In this document: piece by piece, positions 49,906-59,419 of the stretch
Layout of the letters: every line of letters begins with the position of its first letter
Position numbering within the stretch: position 1 is the first letter of the stretch
DNA from: Acidobacteriota bacterium
GTDB taxonomy: Bacteria > Acidobacteriota > Terriglobia > UBA7540
NCBI GenBank assembly: GCA_021817045.1
Contig: JAKAWG010000009.1
Location: forward strand, 1 to 64,000
DNA length: 64,000 nt
Direction: 5' to 3'
Notes under the pieces: model-generated
The model's database searches: none
What the model saw: the letters and a program-made list of their open reading frames with translations, nothing else
Told to the model about the DNA's origin: nothing
Program-made: the position numbers and the translations under genes

Positions 49906-51917
49906 CAACGGAGATCGGCGCCCGCCTCGAAGACCTGGGTCGGCGCTTCCTTCCTGCTATTCTCACACGTGTCACGGTGCTTGAGCAGACGGCCGGCGCT
50001 CTTCTCGATGGGCATCTGCGCCCGGAGATGCGCGAGGCCGCGGAACGGGAGGCGCACAAGCTCGCTGGACTGCTCAGAACGCTCGGGTTCCCGGCTGGGT
50101 CTCGGTTTGCCCGCGAAGCGGAAGAACTGTTGCAGGCCGGTTCCACTCTTAGCCAGTCTCAAGTTCTGCGGTTTTCAGAACTCGTCGGGGCGCTGCGTCT
50201 GGATGTTGAAAGCGTGCCGCATGCAGCTGTGGAGGACGTGCAAGAGGCCAGAAAACGCCCCCGTCTGCTTGTCGTGGACGCTAACGAAGACCTCTCGGAG
50301 AACATTGCCGCGGAAGCGGCGAGCCAGGGATTTGAGGTGGAAGCATTCAGAGATCTTCGAAGCGCCCGGCACGCCGTTTCCGGCGGTTGTCCCGATGCGA
50401 TGCTTCTTGATTTGCTAGCGTCGGGCGACGAATCGGAGGGTCTCGCGCTGCTCGAGGAGTTGTCCTGCCGGAAGCCGCCTATTCCTGTTATCGTGTTGAC
50501 CTCGAAAGGCGGGCTCATTGACCGTGTGGAGGTGGCTCGGCGGGGTGGCCGGGGATTTCTGGCAAAGTCACTTTCTCCTGCCCAGATCGTCGACGCGGTC
50601 ATGGGGCTGTTGAGACGAATGGTGGCGGTCGAGGACCGCATCATGGCCGTGGATGACGATCCTGAAGTTCTGGAGCTGCTTCGCGTGCTTCTCGCGCCAC
50701 GCGGGGCGCGCATCGAAACGGTAAGCGACCCCTTGCGATTTTGGGATTCGCTGGAATCCTTCGCCCCCGACCTCGTTGTGCTGGACGTCGATATGCCTCG
50801 CCTGAGCGGGGTCGAGCTCTGCCAGGTCGTGCGAAACGATACGCGCTGGGCCGAGACTCCTGTCATCTTCCTCACCCGCCACGACGACCCGGACACGATC
50901 AACAGAGTGTTCGCCGCCGGGGCGGATGATTTTGTCGCCAAGCCCATCGTCGGGCCTGAGTTGCTGACGCGCATTTTTAACCGCCTGGACCGGCTGCACC
51001 TGCGGCGGAGGCTGTCGGATATCGACCCTGTGACCGGCATCTGGAACCGGCGCAAGGCCAGCCAGATGATGGCCGATTTTCTAAACTTGGCCCGCCGGCA
51101 TGGCCAGCCCTTCTCACTGGCGGTCATGGCTGTCCGGGATTTGGACGAAATTAACCGCAAACACGGGTACGGCGCCGGAGATGCGCTCATGGAGCGAGTC
51201 TCCGGTGTCTTGAGCCATGCTTTCCGCAGTGAGGACGTCTTTGCTCGCTGGAGCGGCGATAAGCTCGCCGTGGGGATGTACGGGTTGACTCGCTACGACG
51301 CCGTGGAGCGTCTCTCCCAGGTTTTTGAAGCTGCGCGCCAGGAGCCGATGAAGATTGAGCCGGACTTGGAGTTGCACGTCACGCTGAGCGCCGGTCTGGC
51401 TGAGTACGGAGACGATGGCACCGACGTCGATGCGCTTTACAGCTCAGCCGAAATGGCTTTGCGGCACGCTGGCGAGGCGGGCAAAGGAAACGTTACCTGC
51501 ACGCGCTGTCCCTGCGAGTCCTCCGAGTTAGTGAAAAAAGTGGATGTGACCCTCGTGATGAGGAACGAAGCGCAGGCTTCGCTCCTCTTGCACGCCCTCA
51601 AATCAAAGGGCTTCCGCGCACGCTGGCTGCAGGAGGGTAAAACGGCTGAAAAGCTGCTAACCGGCCCGGAACGGTCGCTGCAATCCAAGGTTGTTTTGAT
51701 CGATGTGGACCTGCCAGACCTAGACGGACTCTCCCTGCTCAAGCGTCTGGCGTGGGATGGCGTGCTGAAGGACTGCGGAGCCATCGTAGTCACGGCTCCT
51801 TCGGTTAACAATGAAGCGGCAGCGGCTCTTGCGTTGGGGGCCGTCGATTGCGTAACCAAGCCGTTCAGCGTGCCAGTGGTGGTTCAGCACATCCGCCGGG
51901 CCATAAATCCGTCCTGA
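49902..51917 (+). CDS. HPt-REC-REC-degenerate GGDEF-REC signalling protein
   Basis: 671 residues. An HPt-like helical domain (AEREAHKLAGLLRTLGF, candidate His in AHKLAG) is followed by two receivers (LVVDANEDL, MLLDLLAS; MAVDDDPEV, VVLDVDMPRLSG). The GGDEF domain (about 372-540) has IDPVTGIWNRR, but its signature reads SGDKL in place of GGDEF, so cyclase activity is unlikely. RSED five residues before it matches the RxxD inhibitory site that binds c-di-GMP. A final receiver (VVLIDVDLPDLDG, TKPFSV) ends the protein. No DNA-binding domain is present in any gene of this operon. Confidence 0.9.
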   Translation: MTTEIGARLEDLGRRFLPAILTRVTVLEQTAGALLDGHLRPEMREAAEREAHKLAGLLRTLGFPAGSRFAREAEELLQAGSTLSQSQVLRFSELVGALRLDVESVPHAAVEDVQEARKRPRLLVVDANEDLSENIAAEAASQGFEVEAFRDLRSARHAVSGGCPDAMLLDLLASGDESEGLALLEELSCRKPPIPVIVLTSKGGLIDRVEVARRGGRGFLAKSLSPAQIVDAVMGLLRRMVAVEDRIMAVDDDPEVLELLRVLLAPRGARIETVSDPLRFWDSLESFAPDLVVLDVDMPRLSGVELCQVVRNDTRWAETPVIFLTRHDDPDTINRVFAAGADDFVAKPIVGPELLTRIFNRLDRLHLRRRLSDIDPVTGIWNRRKASQMMADFLNLARRHGQPFSLAVMAVRDLDEINRKHGYGAGDALMERVSGVLSHAFRSEDVFARWSGDKLAVGMYGLTRYDAVERLSQVFEAARQEPMKIEPDLELHVTLSAGLAEYGDDGTDVDALYSSAEMALRHAGEAGKGNVTCTRCPCESSELVKKVDVTLVMRNEAQASLLLHALKSKGFRARWLQEGKTAEKLLTGPERSLQSKVVLIDVDLPDLDGLSLLKRLAWDGVLKDCGAIVVTAPSVNNEAAAALALGAVDCVTKPFSVPVVVQHIRRAINPS

Positions 51918-51971
51918 AAGCCGGTCGTGCCGGCCGTTTGACGTAAACTCGCGCGGCACAAGAACGATCCG

Positions 51972-54900
51972 TCAATCGTTCGTGTCCTCAAGGTGCCGGG
52001 CGATGTGCGGGTAAACGTCGGCGCTCGCGTTTTTCCCCAAAATCGAATCCGCGTGACCGTAACGTGGGATGACGTGGCGGGCATACAATTGTCTTCCGTT
52101 GCGCTCCCCGAGCAGCTCATACGTGATTTCGGTTGACCGCGGCGTGAAGCAGCGGTTTTGAGCGCCGTGAATGAAGGCGATCGGAATTGCCAGGCGCTCC
52201 AGGTGTGGCAAGTAAACTTCCTCGCCTTTCGCCGTGACGATGTGGCCGGTGCGCACCATCCGGCTGAGGTGCTCAAAAGCGCTGATGTTCGTGAGGCCGA
52301 ACATCTCGTGCAAGGCATCGTGCGTGGTGGCGCTTAATTCCTGGTGCTCGAACACCTCGGAATACATGAACGTAATCCGGTGGCACACGGGGTTGCTGCA
52401 AAGCTGTTTGGCGGGTATTGGATAGATGCGCATGGCGGCCTCGTAAAGACGGCCTGGCCAGCCCGTTGCGTCGTTCACGTAAGCGTTCAGCGAATCAACG
52501 CCGAGCGCGTCTAGCACTTCCGGAATGTACAGGCCGCACTTAATGCCGGTGATAGGAGGCGTCACAAGATGCGTAGCAACTTGGGAAGATACCGCTGAGC
52601 GGACGCCTTTCAGGCCGCTGAGCATCGCCATGAAGAAGCTCACCGAGCCGAAACAGTGGACCATCATTTGCACGCTGCGTGCCCCAGTCAGCTCGCGTAC
52701 CGTTTCGACTGCGGCAGGATAGTCGTAGGCGGCCACGTCATCCGCGGTTGACTGGAGGTTGGAGGACGCGAGCTCAATGCTTGCCCGATAGTCGAGCGCC
52801 CAAACATCAAAACCGCGAGCGACCAGAAACTCCACGAGGTTCACGGGAACAGTGTCCGTGCGGAAAATGAGGCTTGAAACGCCCACACCGTGTGTCAGAA
52901 TGACAGGGCCTTTGCGCCCGCCTCGGTACCGCAGCAGACGCAACTCGACGCCATCGGCAGTATTGAAGAAATGTATTTCAGGCGCTGGCGCTTCGAGCGG
53001 TCGGCGCTTGCGAGGTGGAGCATCGGCGCGAAGGTAATGGGGCGGTGCGGCCACTCCGCCGTAAATATCCCACAGCTTTTCGGCAAAGAACCTGCCGAAG
53101 CGTGCCGTGGCGTCCAGGTGCTGGCGGTTGCTGGATGCGCCCGTTACGCGGATCGTTGTCAGTTGCCGGAGGAAATCCCCGGCGGAGATGTGCAGGATCC
53201 CATTGCCGAGCAGAGGGCTTGAAGCGTGTTCTCCGTCATAGATCGTCACATAGAGCGTGGTCATCTCTGGCCACAGCTTGGTTAGTGGCCCGTTGCGGAC
53301 AGTCTTGAATCCATCAAGATAAAACGCGCGCCCATCCGGGGCCCGCATCGTCATGCGATAGGCCATGTGCCGTAAGTCGACGCTCTCCGAGCCCTTTTCA
53401 AGAAGCCTGAATTCGCCCTCTGTCACGGTGAGTGATTCCGGTGAAAGCGCGGCGGCCTCGACCGTGCCCATAGCGGTGAACGGATGCTCAGGCTCCGCGA
53501 GAGCGCGATCGAGGTCGGTGGTGCCGATGGTCAGGGTAAATTGAAGGCGCGAATGTTCCGCGCGTCCCACCTCAAATCCGCGTTTGTAACTGTCCTTTAC
53601 CGACGTTGAAAAGTAACCTCGCATCGTTTCGGTAAAGCTCAGTCCCAAGCGGTCCTCTGACCGGCGCGGAGGTAATGGCGGCGGTGAGAAAGGACCACGG
53701 TTGATAATCCATCCCCGGTCAGCAGCGGCCAGCGTGGTTGCGCGCTCTGCAAGCGCAGAAATCGTAAGGAGAGGGTTTACACCCAGTGGACAGGGAATTG
53801 CTGCGCCATCCATCACGTAAAGATTGTCATATGCTCCGTCCCCGCTGAACACCTGTCCTTTGTGATTCACAACTCCTCTGCTTGGGTCGTCCGCCATGGC
53901 GCAGCCACCAAGGGGATGGACCGTGATGAGTTGGGAGTGTAGCAACGCTTGGGTGAGCACGTTGGTGAGGCACTGGCCACCCAGGGAGCGGGTGGCCCGT
54001 TCCAGCCGCTCGCGTATTGTTTGAAAGACGGGCTGATTCGCAAGCCCCGGCCATTGAATGTGCAGGCGGTCGTTTTCCAGGAGGAGCCGTCCCTGCCCAT
54101 CATCATGGCCCATGACGAGGTAGGTGAGCGTGTTGCGCACCGCTCCACGATAAGGACCGAGCGCCAGGCTTTCGACTTCGCGCTCCTTGGCCTTAACCAT
54201 TTGGGCCAGGCGGCCGTCGCGCCTGCCAGAACCGGCCGCCGCTGTGGCCAGGACCTCGGGAAGCAGCGTGGCAATCGCTCCCGGTACGGCTCCTTCTTCG
54301 ATCAGGATGCGCTCGCTCGTCGGCTTGCCGTTGCGGGTGTCAATGCCGCCGGTAATGCAAGGACCGACGGGCCCGATTTCTTCCAGCGGGCGCGCACCGG
54401 CGCCGATTCCGTTGACTTGTCGCTCCGTGTTGTAAGCGAAAGCCTGCACGTCGCCGTTTGCGGTGAGGCCATAACCCAAGCGCTCGGAGAGCGCCAGGTC
54501 ACGCGCCTTCGAGCGAAGCAGAATCTCCGTCGAACCGAGGCTTCCCGCTCCCAGAATCACGAGATCGGCGCTGACGGCGCACGTCGGTGCGTGGAACTTT
54601 TCGCGCCCTGCACCGAGAGGTTCGTAATGCACTATCCACCGCCCGTTGATCCGCTCGAGATACCGGACTAGGGCACCGGTAAAAATCTCAGCACCGTGAT
54701 GACAGGCGTCCGGAAGGTAGTTCATGATGAGAGTGTTCTTGGCTTCGTAGTTGCACCCGGTCACGCAATCTCCGCAAAGCGTGCAAGAGTTTTGCGTGAC
54801 GCCAGCGCGGTTGACGTGTTGAGAAAAACTCACGGCGATGGGAGGGCGGAAGAACTCGCCGCCGGCGCCAGCCGCTGTGCGCTCCAGAGCTTCCAGTTTT

Positions 54901-55370
54901 TGAAGATTCGGAAAGCCGTCAGGGTAGGGAACAGGCTCGAGCATTTCCTCAGCCAAGCGGAAGTAAGGGTCGAGCGCCTCGTACGGAACCCGGCGGATTT
55001 CCTTGGGCCAGCGGCCGTCGTGGAAAACTCCCGGCTCGGGTCGCATCGAGACGCCAGCGTTAATCAACGAAGTTCCGCCCAGGCCGCATCCGCGCAGGAC
55101 ACTTAGGTCGCTGTCCAGGTGAAAATCGTAAAGGCCCGTCTTGCAGCCGAGCGTGAAGCGTGGCGTGTCGAGTCGCATTTCAGATGCCGCCTCAGCCGGC
55201 GTTTGGGGATATTCGCCCGGCAGAATCTCGCGGCCTCGTTCGAGCACGCAGACCTTCTGCCCGGCCCGCGCCAGGCGCGAGGCGGCAATAGCCCCACCGT
55301 AGCCCGAGCCTACAACGACGACGGTGTAATGATGACGAATCTTTTCGATAGGCAGCGAAAGGCGGTTCAT
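51972..55370 (-). CDS. GMC-type FAD oxidoreductase fused to an alpha/beta hydrolase
   Basis: 1,132 residues from the ATG at 55370 (AGGAG upstream). Residues 1 to about 560 are a GMC oxidoreductase of the cholesterol-oxidase kind: VVVVGSGYGGAIAASRLARAG for FAD, GCGLGGTSLINAGV, and the C-terminal GVNPLLTISALAER. Within it CTLCGDCVTGC is a ferredoxin-like Cys motif. A linker domain (about 590-800) follows, then an alpha/beta hydrolase (from about 830): THGVGVSSLIF, VMVHCFGSVSF-like elbow with Cys as nucleophile, HGAQNRCF and the His in RYGHADSI. The two activities probably act in turn on a sterol or other lipid-like alcohol and its ester. It stands alone, convergent with the phosphorelay operon. 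Confidence 0.85.
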   Translation of the reverse strand: MNRLSLPIEKIRHHYTVVVVGSGYGGAIAASRLARAGQKVCVLERGREILPGEYPQTPAEAASEMRLDTPRFTLGCKTGLYDFHLDSDLSVLRGCGLGGTSLINAGVSMRPEPGVFHDGRWPKEIRRVPYEALDPYFRLAEEMLEPVPYPDGFPNLQKLEALERTAAGAGGEFFRPPIAVSFSQHVNRAGVTQNSCTLCGDCVTGCNYEAKNTLIMNYLPDACHHGAEIFTGALVRYLERINGRWIVHYEPLGAGREKFHAPTCAVSADLVILGAGSLGSTEILLRSKARDLALSERLGYGLTANGDVQAFAYNTERQVNGIGAGARPLEEIGPVGPCITGGIDTRNGKPTSERILIEEGAVPGAIATLLPEVLATAAAGSGRRDGRLAQMVKAKEREVESLALGPYRGAVRNTLTYLVMGHDDGQGRLLLENDRLHIQWPGLANQPVFQTIRERLERATRSLGGQCLTNVLTQALLHSQLITVHPLGGCAMADDPSRGVVNHKGQVFSGDGAYDNLYVMDGAAIPCPLGVNPLLTISALAERATTLAAADRGWIINRGPFSPPPLPPRRSEDRLGLSFTETMRGYFSTSVKDSYKRGFEVGRAEHSRLQFTLTIGTTDLDRALAEPEHPFTAMGTVEAAALSPESLTVTEGEFRLLEKGSESVDLRHMAYRMTMRAPDGRAFYLDGFKTVRNGPLTKLWPEMTTLYVTIYDGEHASSPLLGNGILHISAGDFLRQLTTIRVTGASSNRQHLDATARFGRFFAEKLWDIYGGVAAPPHYLRADAPPRKRRPLEAPAPEIHFFNTADGVELRLLRYRGGRKGPVILTHGVGVSSLIFRTDTVPVNLVEFLVARGFDVWALDYRASIELASSNLQSTADDVAAYDYPAAVETVRELTGARSVQMMVHCFGSVSFFMAMLSGLKGVRSAVSSQVATHLVTPPITGIKCGLYIPEVLDALGVDSLNAYVNDATGWPGRLYEAAMRIYPIPAKQLCSNPVCHRITFMYSEVFEHQELSATTHDALHEMFGLTNISAFEHLSRMVRTGHIVTAKGEEVYLPHLERLAIPIAFIHGAQNRCFTPRSTEITYELLGERNGRQLYARHVIPRYGHADSILGKNASADVYPHIARHLEDTND

Positions 55371-55789
55371 GCGGTGGTGGCTCCTTAGACACGAATCTGC
55401 TTTATTTCTAAGGGTGAGCGGTGCGAGGGTTGCCACCCAGCGAGGGTTGTACTATGGTTCTAGGCTAGCACATCCGGCCCCCAAGTGCAAGAACTTTCGG
55501 AGGCGGGGAAGGATTAGGGGCATAGTTTCAAGGTGCGTCAGGGATCTTCCGTCAGCCCGGGCGTAGGGCCCAGTCAGGGCGACGTGCTTGCAGTACCGAG
55601 CCCGATTCGGACCACTGGACGTTGTTGAGAGTAAGTTGGAAAGGTTGCGGCAGGAACTCGACGCCAGATAAACTATTTCGCGGTGTTCCGTCACCGGACG
55701 ACACTGGCGGTTGCGCACAAGAAAAACGAGGATGAACGGCTTTTGCGGTGGGTTTGGAGTTAGAAGACACCCCCCTAATGGGCAACCTC
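55371..55789. other. Spacer and decayed sequence upstream of the GMC gene
   Basis: About 420 bases with no supported gene. It holds the GMC promoter region (AT-rich near 55390-55460) and sequence continuing in frame from the enolase-superfamily remnant but no longer resembling that family. Confidence 0.4.
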
Positions 55790-56470
55790 TGTGATCGCGC
55801 GCGTTTGTGATGGGAAACGGGATCTTCATACCAGGCAGGCGAGATATCCTCCAGCCGCTTACCAATGCGAATTGCCGTGGAAACGTCAACCCGCGCATGA
55901 GCCTCGTTCGCCAGATCGATATTTGGTCCCACTGACTCCCGAATAGCTGTCACGATATCCAAGGAAAGGTCTTCTTCTCGGCGACCTATTTTTCGCCAGC
56001 CTGTCCCAAACGGATGAGATTTCATTGCCGTGCCTCCAATTCGGACGACCTCATTCGCCTTTTTGAGCAAAATCCTCAGGCCGACGCGGGCAGCGTTACC
56101 AACCGTTTGCGTAGGCGCGCACGCGGTCGGGGCAGAGACCTCCCAGAAGGTTATAAACTGACTGTCCGAGTGCTTTGCCCACGATGTCCCAGCAGGCAAT
56201 CTCGATGGCGGAAACAGCGCAGAGTTTGATCTGAGTGCCGTCAGCAAAGACGTCGCGTGAGAGCCGCCCTACAATCGTCTCCACATGAAACGGCTCAAGA
56301 CCGACTGCAGAGGGTTTGAACTCGTGAACGGCCGCTTCAACTGTCCGCGAAAGATGTCCGAGAGGACCGTCGCCGATGCCATGTATCCCGTCATCCGTTT
56401 CGACGCGAACGCATAACCAATTCTTCCATGGATTTCCAACCAGGTACGTCTTGACTTCAGTGATTTTCAC
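55790..56470 (-). pseudogene. Mandelate racemase/enolase-superfamily enzyme, frameshifted and truncated
   Basis: The N-terminal part (MKITEVKTYLVGNPWKNW ... SAIEIACWDIVGKALGQ ... DRVRAYANGW) is a sugar-acid dehydratase-like MR/MLE cap domain that stops at 56096. The family sequence resumes in another frame with TAMKSHPFG, DLSLDIVTAIRESVGP, DLANEAHARVDVSTAI and SPAWYEDPV, then is lost near 55790. The barrel half with the metal ligands is missing. It lies divergent from the intact IclR regulator gene, which probably once controlled it. Confidence 0.82.
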
Positions 56471-56917
56471 GAAGCGTTCTGCTGTGTTCGCTCAAGGTAA
56501 GCACATGATCGCAGACTGAATGGTGGATCGTTGAAACGCTAAGAGTGGTAACATGACAACCGAGCCCCTGGCCAATAGAGTTCGGAACGCATGCCGCATC
56601 GAATAAATGAATACTCTACACATTATAATACCCCTCCCGGGGCGGATCATTTCTAGCTTCCCGGAACGACACACCGAACGGCTGGGTGCCTCTGCTCGTT
56701 GAATTTCAGTGGAAAGCTGACGGTCAATCCCGTATATACTGGGTTACACGCAGCGGGATACTGATCGCTCGTGCCATCAGTGAATGGCGAATTGGCCCTC
56801 TCAGCCAGGTTTTTTACGGTGCGGTTCCTGTACTCGTCCATTGTTGACCCTCGGCGCAAAGCCGGCGGACCAAGTGGATCGCTGAGTGAAGTTGTCCTCG
56901 ATAAGGAGGAGAGTGAA
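56471..56917. promoter_or_regulatory. Divergent spacer between the enolase-superfamily remnant and the IclR gene
   Basis: 447 bases without a supported gene; the open frame before the IclR start lacks family features. It is AT-rich around 56600-56630, with TATAAT at 56624-56629. I could not fix a full promoter. Confidence 0.35.
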
Positions 56918-57790
56918 ATGGCAAAAGAGCGAAAAGTTTTCAGGACGAGCCGAGACAAGAATTTCGTTGCCGTCACGCAAAAACTCTTCTCCATTCTGGA
57001 AGCTTTAAGCCAGCAACCCAAGTCAGGAGTGCGGCTTGACGAAATAACCCGAGTTACGGGAATGGCGAAGACCACTGTCTTCAGGCTCCTGTACTCGATG
57101 GCAAAACTGGGCTACGTCGATCAAGACACTGTCACAAGCCTTTACTCTCTGTCCGGAAGATTTTTCGAGCTGGGCACTAATGCCTTGCCATACCAACGCC
57201 TGACTATGATCGCAAAGCCGTTGATGCAAACGCTGCTCTTAACCTTCGGCGAGTCGGTTAACCTGGCGGTGCCGCTGAACGGACTGGCCATTTATATCAT
57301 GGTGCTGGAAAGTCCCAAGGCACATCGAGTGGCCGCGACCGTCGGAGAGTGTTCATACTTTCACTCCACCTCGGTGGGAAAGTCAATTGCTGCCCACTTG
57401 TCCGCGGAAGAAAGGGAAGAAGCCATCCTCCGTCACGGAATGCCGCCGATGACGCCGAATACGATCACCTCGGGTTCCGCTTTCGAAGAAGAACTGGAGA
57501 GAGTGCGACGGGATGGTTTCGCTGTCGATAACGAAGAGAATGCGCTCGGGATTATATGTGTTGGGGCGCCGATTTTCGCCAGCAAGGGCACGCCGATTGC
57601 CGCGCTCAGTATTTCAGGTCCGAACGTCCGCATTTCAGAGAACCTTCCGGCTATCAAAAAGGCGGTTAGGGAGACAGCGCAGAAAATCTCCATGTTTCTG
57701 GGCTACAAGTGCAGCCTGGAGCGCGTTCCCTCCAATGCTGAGGATTTGCGTGCCGCGCCCGTCTCACCGTCACAACACGTTTCTTCATAG
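56918..57790 (+). CDS. IclR-family transcription regulator
   Basis: 290 residues from the ATG at 56918, which has AAGGAGGAGAG upstream; the frame is open 49 codons earlier without a site. The winged helix-turn-helix is VAVTQKLFSILEALSQQ with VRLDEITRVTGMAKTTVFRLLYSMAKLGYV. The effector domain has YFHSTSVGKSIAAHLSAEE, RRDGFAVDNEENALGIICVGAPIF and AALSISGP. IclR proteins respond to small acids. It lies between two pseudogenes of sugar-acid or aldolase metabolism, so its targets may be gone. Its end meets the DHDPS-like remnant on the other strand. Confidence 0.9.
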   Translation: MAKERKVFRTSRDKNFVAVTQKLFSILEALSQQPKSGVRLDEITRVTGMAKTTVFRLLYSMAKLGYVDQDTVTSLYSLSGRFFELGTNALPYQRLTMIAKPLMQTLLLTFGESVNLAVPLNGLAIYIMVLESPKAHRVAATVGECSYFHSTSVGKSIAAHLSAEEREEAILRHGMPPMTPNTITSGSAFEEELERVRRDGFAVDNEENALGIICVGAPIFASKGTPIAALSISGPNVRISENLPAIKKAVRETAQKISMFLGYKCSLERVPSNAEDLRAAPVSPSQHVSS

Positions 57791-58240
57791 TCCCTTCGGC
57801 GCAGTTTCTTGAAGACTTTGGCCACGTACGCTCCCGTAAGATTGGCTCCAATTCCGTAACGTATGATTCCGCTTTGCACGGCGTCGTACGGATCAACAGA
57901 TTCCCTCGGCAGGATGCTGCAGATCGCTGACAGCATTCCCTGCGCGCCCAGAACAAATGAGGGATACAGGAGGTCGTCAAGTGCGCTCAAAGTCGGAATC
58001 AGCTTGCCGAACCGATAAACCATTTCGACAAACTGCTGCAGATTTGGTGCCGCTCTGCTTTACCGCCGCAATCGCGCCTGCCTTTATCAAGGCATCGACT
58101 CCATCGGAACTCACTTGACCGCAAGGGAGAGCGTTGTAGTTGTAAAGGATAATCTCAAGGCCCGTTACCTCGCGAATCTTAGAAATAGAATATATTCCGC
58201 CATGAGGGATCGTCTCTGGAACGCCACGAGGCAGGCAATT
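57790..58240 (-). pseudogene. Dihydrodipicolinate synthase/N-acetylneuraminate lyase family remnant
   Basis: Reading the minus strand from about 58225: PHGGIYSISKIREVTGLEIILYNYNALP, then DALIKAGAIAAVKQSGT with the Lys of the family in AVKQSG, then a frame change near 58045 into QQFVEMVYRFGKL and DDLLYPSFVLGAQGMLSAI. The first third of the enzyme is absent. The frame change and truncation show a dead gene. Together with the enolase-superfamily remnant it points to a lost pathway such as sugar-acid dehydration and aldol cleavage. Confidence 0.75.
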
Positions 58241-58388
58241 GTTGTCGCGAGTGCTACTCAGCCAGCGGCAGTTCCTTGAGGCGGCCTCAGCAAGTTGGCT
58301 ATTTGCTACTTTTGCGTTCCTTTTTCCACAGAGTGGAAAAGAGACGGCGTGCGCAGCGGGCTTGCCCTTCTAGATGGGGTGGGCTAGC

Positions 58389-59225
58389 ATGAGGCCCATG
58401 GACGCAAAGTTCGTCCGCGTGCCCGCCGTAGCGGGGCGTTTTTACCCTTCTAATCCTGACGAGTTGGCTCGGACCGTGGACGAGTATCTCGCCCCGGAGC
58501 CGAAAGCGGAGGAACTATTCGCGGGCGCGAAGGCCTGCCTAGTTCCTCATGCGGGCTATATGTATTCGGGCCATGTGGCCGGCGCCGTTTACCGATTGCT
58601 GCCAGCCGCTTGTGCTTTCGTGATCCTTTGTCCCAATCACTTCGGTCGAGGCGAGCGGCTTGCGATCATGACGCGCGGAGCGTGGCGGACGCCGCTTGGC
58701 GATGTTTCCATCGACGAAGCTCTTGCCGCCAGCATTCAGCGCCGCTGCGATTTCCTTGTCGAGGACGCAGGGGCGCACCGCGAGGAGCATTCACTTGAAG
58801 TGCAACTCCCCTTCTTGCAGCGAAAGATGGAAAAGTTTCGCTTTGTGCCTATAGCGCTAGGAGCGGCGGATTACGGCGTCCTCGATGCGCTCGGACACGC
58901 TGTGGCCGGCGCACTCCGGGAATTTGGCAAGCTGGCGGTGGTGGTCGCTTCGAGCGATATGAACCACTACGAGCCGGATGGCATCACGCGCCAGAAGGAC
59001 CGGAAGGCGGTTGACAAAGTTCTCGCTTTGGACCCGAAGGGCCTCTACGAGGTCATCTTTCGTGAGCGAATCTCGATGTGCGGTTTCGCTCCCGCCGTCG
59101 TGACGTTAACCGCCATCAAGGCGTTGGAAGCCAGGGAAGCGAAACTCGTCAAGTACGCGACCTCGGCGGACGCGGGAGGCGACCGGCGCTCCGTTGTGGG
59201 TTACGCCGGCGTCGTGATTCGCTAA
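58389..59225 (+). CDS. MEMO-family protein (AmmeMemoRadiSam system protein B)
   Basis: 278 residues from the ATG at 58389. The dioxygenase-like metal site is marked by VPHAGYMYSGHVAGAVY, CPNHFGRG, EEHSLEVQLPFLQ, SSDMNHYEPD and SMCGFAPAV. Relatives occur with AMMECR1 and a radical SAM protein in bacteria, but neither partner is in this window. The reaction is unknown. Confidence 0.9.
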   Translation: MRPMDAKFVRVPAVAGRFYPSNPDELARTVDEYLAPEPKAEELFAGAKACLVPHAGYMYSGHVAGAVYRLLPAACAFVILCPNHFGRGERLAIMTRGAWRTPLGDVSIDEALAASIQRRCDFLVEDAGAHREEHSLEVQLPFLQRKMEKFRFVPIALGAADYGVLDALGHAVAGALREFGKLAVVVASSDMNHYEPDGITRQKDRKAVDKVLALDPKGLYEVIFRERISMCGFAPAVVTLTAIKALEAREAKLVKYATSADAGGDRRSVVGYAGVVIR

Positions 59226-59419
59226 GCGCAGCAGGTCGGAAAAAGATTTGACTACCGTGCGCGGGACCGCTCATTTTCTCACGGCCAGTCAGTTTCGAGG
59301 CGGCATGGACTATCAGTTCTGTCCTGACGGGATCGAACCGCGAATACCTCCGCTTCGCACCGGGTGGCGCGGGGTGTATACTTATTGGAAGGCGAATTGC
59401 TCGAATCGAGCTGAAAGGC

